NCBI GenBank assembly: GCA_964485405.1
Contig: CAZAJG010000001.1
Span: 124,001 to 188,000 of the forward strand
DNA from: CAKZNE01 sp964485405
GTDB lineage: Bacteria; Bacteroidota; Bacteroidia; Flavobacteriales; Schleiferiaceae
Length of the DNA stretch: 64,000 nucleotides
Direction of reading: 5' to 3'
Part shown: positions 33,662-43,500 of the stretch, piece after piece
How the letters are laid out: each line of letters opens with the position of its first letter
How positions within the stretch are numbered: position 1 is the stretch's first letter
The notes under the pieces: model-generated
What the model saw: only the letters and a program-made list of their open reading frames with translations
Told to the model about the DNA's origin: nothing
The model's database searches: none
Position numbers and translations under genes: made by a program

Positions 33662-34210
33662 ATGACAAATTTCACAGTACCAACCAGAGAAGAAGTAAGC
33701 GAAAACAATCAAGGCATTTTTGACAACCTAAACAAGATGGTTGGATTTGTTCCCAACCTTTATGCTTACTTCGCTAAAAGCGACAGCGCACTTGGAGATT
33801 ATTTAGCCTTACAAAACAGAAAAAGCTCTTTAAAGGCTAAAGAAAGAGAGGTAATAAACCTGGTTACCAGTCAAATTAACGGATGCAGATATTGCCAAAG
33901 CGCCCATACAGCTATAGGCAAAATGAATGGCTTTAGCGATGATCAAATCTTAGAATTAAGAACAGGCGAAGCTTCATTTGACGCAAAACTAGATGCTCTT
34001 GCAAAGTTCACCGCTTCTGTAGTAAATAATCACGGAAATGCTACACAAGAAGCTAAGGATGCCTTTTTTAATGCAGGATACGATGAAGTAAGTATGATTG
34101 ATGCTGTAATCGTAATTGGAGACAAAATAATTAGCAACTACATTCACAACCTTACCGGTTTTGAAATTGATTTTCCTTTAGCGAAAGAGCTTGAATTAGC
34201 TTCCGTTTAA
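33662..34210 (+). CDS. carboxymuconolactone decarboxylase family protein (AhpD-like)
   Basis: A 182-residue alkylhydroperoxidase D-like protein. The redox CxxC is in NGCRYCQSAHTAIGK at about residues 75-89, with the following His, the usual peroxidase-active arrangement. KAKEREVINLVTSQ precedes it and VIVIGDKIISNYIHNLTG ends the helical core. It probably acts in peroxide or electrophile defence. It sits downstream of an AraC-type regulator and has a near-consensus CATCTTTG element about 40 bases upstream. A strong terminator closes the unit. Confidence 0.9.
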   Translation: MTNFTVPTREEVSENNQGIFDNLNKMVGFVPNLYAYFAKSDSALGDYLALQNRKSSLKAKEREVINLVTSQINGCRYCQSAHTAIGKMNGFSDDQILELRTGEASFDAKLDALAKFTASVVNNHGNATQEAKDAFFNAGYDEVSMIDAVIVIGDKIISNYIHNLTGFEIDFPLAKELELASV

Positions 34211-34233
34211 GAATAGATTAACTCCATATATAC

Positions 34234-34275
34234 AAGCGGCCTTTGATTTTATCAGAGGCCGCTTCCCTTTTTTAA
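34234..34275 (+). terminator. intrinsic terminator after the AhpD-like gene
   Basis: AAGCGGCCT (34234-34242) pairs with AGGCCGCTT (34256-34264), followed by CCCTTTTTTAATTG. A classic Rho-independent terminator, 24 bases after the stop. Confidence 0.93.
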
Positions 34276-34339
34276 TTGTTTTACTTTAATCCATCAAACT
34301 AAATGCAAAAGCTTTTGTTTGATACTAAAACGCCAACAT

Positions 34340-35314
34340 ATGCTTAAGTGGATAGACATTATAAAATTTACCAACAACGGCAATCAAAAACCGGATAAAA
34401 GAGTAGAAAAAACAGAAGCAGAGTGGCAAGCGATTCTTACCCCAGAAGAATTTAGAGTGGCACGTTTAAAAGGGACTGAAAGAGCTTTTAGCTCAGAAAT
34501 GTGTAGCTTATTTGAGCCAGGCTTATACAGCTGCGTTTGTTGTAACACCCTATTATTTGACGCGCAAGAAAAGTTTGAATCCGGTTCTGGTTGGCCCTCT
34601 TTTACCCAACCGGTTAAAGAAAATGCGATTGCCTATCATAAAGACACAACCTTTGGTATGGTTAGAGTAGAAACGACCTGTAATACTTGTGACGCTCATC
34701 TTGGCCACATTTTCCCTGACGGCCCGGAGCCAAGCGGATTGCGTTATTGCATGAACGCTGTAGCCTTAAAAAAGCAAGAATCTAAATTGCAGAAGGCCAC
34801 TTTTGGAGGCGGATGTTTTTGGTGCACAGAAGCTCTGTTTCAGGAGTTAAAAGGTGTAAGCCTAGTAGAAAGCGGATACAGCGGAGGAAAGCTTATAAAC
34901 CCCACTTATCGAGAAGTATGTAGCGGAAATACTGGGCATGCAGAAGTAATACAGGTAACTTTTAACCCAGAGGAAATCAATTTTTCGGATTTGGTTCGGA
35001 TTCATTTAAGCACACATAATCCCACCTCGCTTAACCGGCAAGGAGCAGATGTAGGTTCTCAATATCGAAGCATTGTACTTACGCACAACAGCGAACAGGC
35101 TAAAGAGGCGAAAAATGTGATACAAGAAATGAGTCCATTATTTGAGGAAGCCATTGTTACCGAAGTGAAGGATTTTGAAGCCTTCTATAAAGCGGAAGAA
35201 AACCATCAGGATTACTACTTATCCAATCCTGAAAAGCCTTATTGCCAAAGAGTAATTAATCCAAAACTCGATAAATTTAGAAAACACTTTCAAGAACTTT
35301 TAATTGAAAAATAG
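34340..35314 (+). CDS. bifunctional peptide methionine sulfoxide reductase (MsrB-MsrA fusion)
   Basis: A 324-residue repair enzyme with two domains. MsrB is first: zinc pairs CVCC and CNTC, and catalytic Cys in GLRYCMNAVALK at about residues 135-145, repairing Met-R-sulfoxide. MsrA follows from about residue 155: catalytic Cys in GGGCFWCTEALFQ, then GYSGG and YRSIVLTHNSEQA, repairing Met-S-sulfoxide. I used the ATG at 34340; a TTG at 34319 seven codons earlier is less likely. There is no signal peptide, so it is cytoplasmic. The neighbouring AhpD-like gene suggests an oxidative-stress neighbourhood. Confidence 0.95.
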   Translation: MLKWIDIIKFTNNGNQKPDKRVEKTEAEWQAILTPEEFRVARLKGTERAFSSEMCSLFEPGLYSCVCCNTLLFDAQEKFESGSGWPSFTQPVKENAIAYHKDTTFGMVRVETTCNTCDAHLGHIFPDGPEPSGLRYCMNAVALKKQESKLQKATFGGGCFWCTEALFQELKGVSLVESGYSGGKLINPTYREVCSGNTGHAEVIQVTFNPEEINFSDLVRIHLSTHNPTSLNRQGADVGSQYRSIVLTHNSEQAKEAKNVIQEMSPLFEEAIVTEVKDFEAFYKAEENHQDYYLSNPEKPYCQRVINPKLDKFRKHFQELLIEK

Positions 35315-35331
35315 TTGATGGGCTTAACCCC

Positions 35332-35360
35332 TTGCGTATGTTAAGATTGAGGTATCTTTG
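35332..35360 (+). promoter_or_regulatory. promoter of the YCII-domain lipoprotein gene
   Basis: TTG (35332-35334), 18 bases, TATCTTTG (35353-35360): an exact consensus match 28 bases before the ATG at 35389. The TTG is also an in-frame potential start codon, but as a promoter element it makes the longer reading frame unlikely. Confidence 0.8.
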
Positions 35361-35388
35361 GATACTTCATTTTTATCTAACTACAGGC

Positions 35389-35907
35389 ATGAAAAAAACC
35401 ATATACGGCACGCTTGCTTTGTTGAGCTTCATTTCTTGTAATCAAGAGCGTATTGAAAATCAAGAAGCAACAACCGCTCTTATAGAAGCGCCTTCTATTG
35501 AACAAAACTCGATAGCTGAAACTGGCTTTGACTCTATAAGAGCTCAAAAGGTGGGCGCTGATGATTACGGTATGCGGCAATATGTAATGGCCTTTTTGAG
35601 AAGAGGACCCAACCGTTCTCAGGATTCAGCCACAGCAGCTAAACTACAAATGGCACACATGGAGAACATTGGACGAATGGCTGATGAAGGAAAACTGGCA
35701 TTAGCAGGCCCATTTTTTGGAGACGGAGATCTTAGAGGCATTTACATTTTCGCTGTGGAAAGCCTGAAAGAAGCTGAAGCCCTTACACAAAGTGATCCTG
35801 CAATTCAGGCGGGATCTTTAGAAATGGAACTCATGCTCTGGTACGGAAGTGCGGCCCTTATGGAAGTGGGTGAGATTCATAAAAAAATCGCGAAAATTGA
35901 AATCTAA
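35389..35907 (+). CDS. lipoprotein with YCII-related domain
   Basis: A 172-residue protein. The N-terminus MKKTIYGTLALLSFISCNQ is a lipoprotein signal with the lipobox Cys at residue 17. After a 45-residue linker comes a YCII-like domain: QYVMAFLRRGPNRSQD, HMENIGRMADEGKLALAGPF, and GIYIFAVESLKEAEALTQSDPAIQAGSLEMELM, with the conserved His and Asp residues. YCII proteins are usually small cytoplasmic enzymes, so a lipid-anchored one is atypical. The reaction is unknown. It has its own consensus promoter. Confidence 0.82.
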   Translation: MKKTIYGTLALLSFISCNQERIENQEATTALIEAPSIEQNSIAETGFDSIRAQKVGADDYGMRQYVMAFLRRGPNRSQDSATAAKLQMAHMENIGRMADEGKLALAGPFFGDGDLRGIYIFAVESLKEAEALTQSDPAIQAGSLEMELMLWYGSAALMEVGEIHKKIAKIEI

Positions 35908-35914
35908 AATGAAC

Positions 35915-35937
35915 TATTTTTGGCCTCACTAGTTTTG
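35915..35937 (+). promoter_or_regulatory. two overlapping -7 elements before the flavoprotein gene
   Basis: TATTTTTG (35915-35922) and TAGTTTTG (35930-35937) both match TAnnTTTG. A TTG at 35898-35900 has 14 bases of spacing to the first. The second is only 9 bases from the ATG at 35946, so at most one is likely to be used. Confidence 0.4.
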
Positions 35938-35945
35938 TTTACGCC

Positions 35946-37214
35946 ATGATTACAAACAACAATCTTTCACCTTTAAAAACAGAGATATGCATCATTGGCG
36001 CTGGTCCTGCCGGCATCATCACCAGTCTGTTTTTAGCCCGTCAGGGTATTGAAAGTTTGGTGGTAGACAAAAGTAGCTTCCCAAGGTCTAAGCCTTGCGC
36101 AGACTGCATTACAGGAAATACAATCCGAATTTTAAAGGAAATAGCTCCACAAGCTCTTGAGCAGCTCTTAGAGGAGGATAAGATGAGTCCGATGTTTGGC
36201 ATTAACGCTTATTCATCCAATAACAGCAGGATTAAGTTCGACTTTCAACCTCTTGAACCCGATACGGAAGAGCCTTCTTGCTATACGGTTCAAAGAAAGG
36301 ATTTTGATAATTTATTGGCGAACGAAGCTAAATCCAATCCTTTAATCCATTTTGTAGAAAATTTTAGTGTAAAAGCGGTAGAGACGGGAAAAACAGGAGT
36401 GATCGTTTACGAAAAAGAAGGCCAAGAAGTACACGCCAATATGTTGGTAAACGCCAGTGGGTCAAATTCTAAGATCAACGATATGTTGAATGGTTCACAT
36501 AAAACCGACTCGCATACCGCTATTGGAATTCGGGGTTATTTTAAAAACGTGGAAGTAACGAATCGGAATTTTTGCGAATTGTTTTTATCCAGAAAATTGA
36601 TGCCAGGAGGAATGTATCTTAGTCCTCTACCAAATAACAGAACCAATGTTAATTTGGTTATTCGAGTAGATAAAAGAAAAAAATATCAGCTGGATTTGAA
36701 AAAAACTTTTCATGATTTTTTGGAAAGCAATCCCTTGCTGAAGGAAAAATTTAAGGATGCTGAACCTCTTCAAAAATTTGAAGGCTCCTTATTGCAGCTC
36801 GGCACAAAAAAGCAAAAAATATATGGCGAAAGGTTTATCATGGCCGGAGATGCTGCCGCTTTAATTGATATCCTTTCGGCCAATGGAATACCTCAAGCTT
36901 TTATGAGCGGAAAGATTGCAGCTCAACACATTACACGTTGTTACCAAGCCGGTGATTACTCAGAAAAAGCGCTGTCTCCCTATCAAAAAGAGGTTCGGAA
37001 AGCAACTAAAAATTACTTAAGAATGGGCCGAATCGCATCCCCATTCATGAAAAGTGAAGCCCTGCTTAATCTCGTAGATTTGTTGTTAAACACCTTTTCA
37101 GCCAAGCTGGAAAACAACAAAACCTTAGAGTCTTTAGTCTACCACAAAAAAGGAAAAAAGAGCTGGATAAAACCACAGCATTACAAGCGTTTGTTTTTCG
37201 GAATGAAGAACTAG
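35946..37214 (+). CDS. FAD-dependent oxidoreductase, geranylgeranyl reductase family
   Basis: A 422-residue flavoprotein. The FAD Rossmann motif IIGAGPAGIITSLFLARQG is at about residues 15-33. KPCADCITG is a variant of the PCG motif of geranylgeranyl reductases. The second FAD segment GERFIMAGDAAALIDILSANGIPQAFMSGKIAA follows in the C-terminal half. Enzymes of this family reduce double bonds of prenyl chains or act on hydroxylated precursors; the substrate here is not clear. The last about 60 residues are basic and may contact membrane lipids. It is monocistronic. Confidence 0.87.
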   Translation: MITNNNLSPLKTEICIIGAGPAGIITSLFLARQGIESLVVDKSSFPRSKPCADCITGNTIRILKEIAPQALEQLLEEDKMSPMFGINAYSSNNSRIKFDFQPLEPDTEEPSCYTVQRKDFDNLLANEAKSNPLIHFVENFSVKAVETGKTGVIVYEKEGQEVHANMLVNASGSNSKINDMLNGSHKTDSHTAIGIRGYFKNVEVTNRNFCELFLSRKLMPGGMYLSPLPNNRTNVNLVIRVDKRKKYQLDLKKTFHDFLESNPLLKEKFKDAEPLQKFEGSLLQLGTKKQKIYGERFIMAGDAAALIDILSANGIPQAFMSGKIAAQHITRCYQAGDYSEKALSPYQKEVRKATKNYLRMGRIASPFMKSEALLNLVDLLLNTFSAKLENNKTLESLVYHKKGKKSWIKPQHYKRLFFGMKN

Positions 37215-37570
37215 GCCCGTCAAACCAGCTTTTCTCAAAATCAAAACCCGGAAATTTCTTATATTGAGGTGCTTAGAACTAATTTAAAAGTTTTTCTTTG
37301 CAATTGAATGCAAATCTTATGAAAGTAGGAAAAGCATTACATTTGACTCTTGATAATTCTCTCTGCACGGAATACCACAGCTTAATACCGATTAAGTTTT
37401 CAGTGCGTAAAACAAGCAGTTGAGGCGACAAACTATTTTATTTAACTTAAATAAGCGTATTTGGGAACTGTATTAATCACATAAATGAAACTGTTGCGAG
37501 ACTTTAAAGCTTCTTAGCCTCTGGGTTTAAAGAACTTTTAAAAGCAATCATCCATAACAAAATCAATCTA
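37215..37570 (+). promoter_or_regulatory. 356-bp control region upstream of the SprB-like gene with two palindromes
   Basis: No gene is seen here. Two perfect short palindromes are: CTTAAT-ACCG-ATTAAG (37381-37396) and TTATTTAA-C-TTAAATAA (37438-37454). A hairpin TTTGCA/TGCAAA lies at 37297-37314 and a -7-like TACATTTG at 37338-37345 without a proper -33. Promoter and operators for the giant gene are expected in this stretch, but which element does what is inference. Confidence 0.5.
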
Positions 37571-40500
37571 TTGCCGTCTTTGCCTTATAATATCACAAAG
37601 CTTTTGCTGCTTTTATGGCTTCTGCCAATGGCTGTAAAAGCACAAACCTTTACGGTAAGCAGTACTCCTGCTACAACCGGAGGGGTGGCTTATATCTGTT
37701 TGGACGATGCCAATACCGTTACTTATACGGCTAACTATATTTTCCCTTACGATAGCATTGTTTGGATTTTTACAGGAGGAAATATCAGCAATGATACCGG
37801 AACAGGGCCCATTGCAGTAACTTACAACACCGCTGGTTTATACTCTACTATTGCTCGTGTTTACGAGAATGGAGCTGTTCAACAAAGCCAAACTTATGCC
37901 ATTGATGTAGCTCAAATTGCTCCAATCTCAATCTTTGGTTTAGCGGATACGGTTTGTAATGGAGATACACCATTTGCTCTAACTGGAATTCCTGTAGGAG
38001 GAACTTTTTCAGGGCCTGGAGTAACGGACAATACTTTTGACCCAGACGCAGCGGGGCTCGGAGATCACTCTTTAACCTACATTCTCACTCAGGGGGCATG
38101 TTCGGATACAGTAACGCAAAGTATTCATGTATTACCCTCACCCAATACCATATTACTAGCCAAAGGTTTTCCAACTACCTATGCTGGAGTTCTCACCTAC
38201 TCCACCTGCGACACGAGTAATCCGTATTTTTTCGAGTTCCACAGCATCACAGATTCCAATGATTATGTAAGTTATACTTTCGAATACGGAGATGGCAATA
38301 GTATATCGGGCACAACCTTTCCCACAGCTCCTACTTACATTTCATACACCTATGGATCAACAGGTTTGTTTACAGCCCGACTAACGCTTACTGGAGCCAA
38401 TGGCTGCACAAGAACGGATGTAATAAACGTTTTCATTGGAGTGTCACCCGCATTAGGGTTTACCCGATCGGGAACCAATAGTTTCTGTTTGCCCCGGGTG
38501 GATTCCGGTTATGTAGAAGTCTGTTTCAACATTCTAAATACCGCTAGCAACGACCCTTCCACGGTTTACATTGTACAATACAACGATGGGTCGGCTGCCG
38601 ACACTTTTTATCACCCAGCGCCAGACTCTGTCTGCCATAGGTTTTACCAGGGTTCTTGCGGATTCAATGCCACAGCATCCAACAACTCTTTTGAAGCCAC
38701 TATTACAGCCATAAATCCCTGTGGATCCAACGCTTTCTCCAACAGTCCTATTTATATATCAGAACCACCGTCAGCCGAAATTGCCGCCTCGGAAAGAGCT
38801 TGTGTAAACGATATAGTAAGCATTTTTGATAGCACAGATACGGGCGATCTGGTATTGAGTAATGGAGATTGTGTAAATGGAAATCGGCTCATTTGGGATA
38901 TTTCTCCAAACACGTTTAACCTGAACGGACCAGCCTCTGACATGGGCTTTACCTTTGGGAATACTGACCCCGCTTTTTGGTTTGGTGGAGCACAAACACT
39001 TGATGTAACCTTTACCCGGTCTGGCATTTACACAATCAGACAAATTGCAGGAAACTCCTTGCAATGCGGTTTAGACACCGCTTTTCTCAGTATCTGTGTA
39101 GACACTATACCAACTTCTGGTTTTGAGTTGAGCGATGATACCGTTTGTGTAGGCGAAAATGTAACTGCTCAGTTTACGGGAGAACTGTTTACCCTTTGCG
39201 ACACCGTGGATTTAGACTGGAGAATTGAACCAGACACGGGTGTAACCTATGTGGCATCCTCCCCTTTCGACACCACTCGTATTTTTTCCTTTTCTATTGA
39301 AGGTTTTTATGACATTATTCTTACCGCGAGCAACAATTGCGATAGTGTTTTAGATACTTTAACCGTATTGGTTCAAGGCATTCCTTCCGCCACATTTCCT
39401 ACCGATACAGCTATTTGTGGTTTAACCTCATTGGATTTTAATCAAGCGCATATCCAGCCCTCCTATTTTACTAACTTTTCTGAGATCACCTATTTCTGGG
39501 ATGTTACACCCGCTACCGGCTGGAGTTTTACAAACGGCACTTCAGATACTTCCGATTATGCGGCTATTGATTTTACAGCTTATGGTGCTTATCAAGTAAT
39601 GGTTACCGTTACCAACGATTGTGGCAGCTTTACAGATACAATGAACGTATCTTTAACGGAGGCCCCGGAGTTAATCGCTTTAGCTACGCCTTTTCGAGAT
39701 ACTTTAATTTGCCCGGGTACAGACCTACCTTTTAAAGCAACTACCACCAAAGGCTTTGGCCCGTTCACTTATTCTTGGGGTTCACCATCGCTAGGCACAG
39801 TAACTAACTCCGACTCTATCTTTTTAGGAAACATAACTCAAGACACTACTCTCTTTGTTTCCGTTTCCGATAGTTTGGGTTGTAGTGATAGCGCAACTTT
39901 CACCATAAGCGTGGCCCCAATACCTGCTGTGGATGCAGGGAATGACATCACTATTTGTTATTCTGATTCTGTTCAGCTCAATGCCATTGTGAGTGGAGGT
40001 ATTGCGCCTTTAACCTACCTATGGACGCCAGACACGGGTTTATCCGCAAACAATATTCTCAACCCTTGGAGGTCTCCTTTAGATACTTCTGTTACGTATG
40101 TGCTTACGGTAACAGACTCGCTAGGTTGTGCATATACAGATACCATAAACCTTGGTGTTTTCCCATTAGTGAATATTGACGCTGGTCCAGATCAGATACT
40201 TTGTATTAATCAAGGGAATGAACTGTTAACCAATGGCTCTCCAGCGGGCGGCACTTGGAGTGGTGCAGGAATAAGCGGAGGTAATACTTTTGATCCTGTA
40301 ATGGCTGGTCTTGGCATACATCCCTTGATATATTCTTTCACAGACGGGAATGGTTGCGACTATACCGATACCATTTTGATGGAGGTAATACAGCAGCCTT
40401 CGCTCAACTTCGTGGTTACTCCAGATAGTGGCTGTACGGATCTTACCATCACCATATCCGATTCTACTGGAGTAAGTGGACACCAATGGTATGCAAATGA

Positions 40501-43500
40501 CAGCTTGTTTTCTGTTGTTCGAAATCCAAGTTTAACAGTACAAAACACCTCTCCAGATCAAGATAGTATTGTTGCGATTAAATTGGTTTTTACGGCAAGT
40601 TCAAACTGTACGGATAGCCTCACTCAGTTTATTACTGTATTTCCGAAACCCAACGCTTCTTTTTCATTGCCCTCATTTATTTGTGCAGGAGAAAGCATTC
40701 AGCCCACTCAAAACAGTATTCACAAAGCTGGAGCTACTCAGTTTGAATGGACCGTTTCTTCTGGAGCGGTAAGTTTTAGCGATAGTTCTCTATCGGTTCC
40801 AACCATTTCATTTCCAGATTTTCAATCTGGAACGGACTCTACCTACACCATTCAATTGATCGTTACTTCGGTAGACGGATGTATAGATACGGTAAGTGAA
40901 ACCATTCAGGTAAGAAGCAGACCCGTTGCTAATTTTAGTTTACCCTCGGCTGCCTGTACACCACTAGCCATGAACCCTACTAACAATTCCACAGGAGGGT
41001 CGCTAAACTACCAATGGACCATAAATCCTTTAACGAGTGTTACAGTAGCCAATTCCTCTTCCGCCAATCCTACGTTTTCATTTGTTACACCGGTATCGGA
41101 TTCTATTGTTTACAGCATTACGCTTTTCGTAACGGACTCTAGCGGTTGTATCGATTCTGCTACTCAAACCTATACTACTTACCCTCAGCCTCAGTTAAGC
41201 ATTAGCAAATCACAGAACAACGGTTGCCACCCCTTTACGCTAACCATTACCAACAACAGCACTTCTGGTATTTCCGGCCTTCCGGCTTTGACCTATGCTT
41301 GGGATTTAGGCAATGGACAAACTTCTACAGACACCAATGTAACCACTACCTACACCAATACGGGTTCTCAAGATTCAACTTATTACATTGAACTCATCGC
41401 GATAAATGCGCTAGGCTGCCCAGATACTTTGGTGGATTCGATTGTAGTGCATCCAAACCCGATTGCACAAACCAACTTTACCAGTTTTGCAAATTGTGCC
41501 CCTTACATTATTGATAGTGCAGTTGTAAATGCCATACTATTCCCAGATGCAAATTTGGCTTACAGTTGGAACGTGTACGACTTAAGCGGAGCACTCATTG
41601 CACAATACAATGGCCCTAATGGGATGAATCATACTTTGTTAGTTGGTGGTGATTCCATTTATGTTGAGCTAGTAGCAACAAGCCCTTTCGGATGCGTAAA
41701 TGACACATCTACTCAGCAACTCTTCTACACCATTGCTAACCCAGTTGCCAACTTTTCAGCAAGCCCTGATACAGCTTGCTCTCCTATGCTCCTGAGTTTA
41801 TCAGACAGTTCTACGGCTGGAGTAAATCATCAATGGTATGTAAACGATAGTTTATTTTCCACTCTACAAAACCCACAGATCACACTGTTTAATCAGTCCT
41901 CTACTTCAGATAGTACGGTAAACATTAAGCTGGTTATAACCGCTGGTTCTGGATGTGGAGACAGCATTACGAAACAGGTGGTAATTCAAGCAAAGCCAAA
42001 TGCAGCATTTACCATAAACGGAAGTATCTGCGCTGGAGACAGCCTCCAAACCATGAACAACAGTACCTCAAGTGGTGTATTAAACTATGTTTGGAGCGCT
42101 TCAAACGCTAACATTACCATTTCCGATAGCTCGGCAACCCAACCTACTTTCACTTTTCCGGATAATCAAAGCGGTACAGACAGCATTTACACCATTCAGC
42201 TTATTGCAATAAGCTCAGCCGGATGTTCAGATACTACTTCTCAAACTGTAACTATTTACAGCAGACCTGTTGCAGGTTTCACCTTACCAATAGCAAGTTG
42301 TGGCCCGCTATCTATAAGTCCTACTGACACTTCTTCTGGAAATGGAATTGCTTACAGTTGGTCCATCAGCCCCACTACAAATGCAACGCTAAACGGAGCC
42401 ACTACCCATTCGCCACAAATAGACTTCACCCCACCTGCACAAGATTCGTTGGTATATACAATCTCCTTGCTACTTACGGATGTAAATGGTTGTGTAGATT
42501 CTTTTGCCTCAAACTACAGTGTATACCCGGTACCAACTGCTGCTTTTACTGCGAGCGTAGATTCTTCCTGTCACCCCATGTTGGTTACGTTCAACAACCA
42601 ATCCAGCTCCAACCTGAGCGGGCAAGATCGCTCAAGCATAAGCTTCGCATGGACTTTTGGTAACGGCACCTCTTCTACAGATTCTGTCCCTTTAGTAACA
42701 TTCAACAATACTGGAGTAATAGATTCGGTTTACACGGTACAGTTAATAGCTACCAATAGTTTAGGATGCTCTGATACGTTAAATGATTCTATAGTAGTTC
42801 ATCCTTTGCCAAGAGCGGAGCTAAACTTTACCGCTACGGCAAATTGTGCTCCCTTTCTCATCGATACATCTGTGGTAAGTGCCACATTGTATCCAAATGC
42901 AAATGCCATTTATACCTGGAACATTTACAGCACTAATGGTATTCTCCTTCATCAAAACATAGGCGCAGATAGTTTAAGCTACACAATAAGCACAGGAGGA
43001 GATTCTGTATTAGTAGAACTTGTAACCAGCAGTCCATTTGGTTGCACCAACGACACCTCTGCTCAACAACTGTTTTACACCATAGAAAACCCGGTAGCAG
43101 ATTTTGTAAGCTCACCCGATACGGGTTGCTCTCCTTTGTTATTATCCTTAATCGATAGTTCTACAGCGGGTGTGAGTCATCAGTGGTATCTCAATGGAAA
43201 TCCTTTTTCAACCAATCAAAACCCGCAACTTAATCTAATCAACCTGTCCTCCACTTTGGATAGCGTGGTTATCATTAAGTTGGTTATCACAGCCGGTACA
43301 GGTTGTGCAGATAGTATTAGCAAACACGTGGTTATTCAACCTAAACCAATAGCTCAATTTAGTATTGCATCTAGCAGTTGTGCAAATGATAGTTTAAGCA
43401 CAGTAAACACCAGTATATCTAGTGGCACACTCAGCTATTTATGGTCCGCATCTAGCAGTGCTATAAGCTTTAGTAACACCAACGATGCTCAACCTTTTGT

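Noticed and set aside
35332..35388. Longer start (TTG at 35332) of the YCII-domain lipoprotein
   Set aside because: It would place 19 residues ahead of the lipobox signal and coincides with the -33 element of a perfect promoter.
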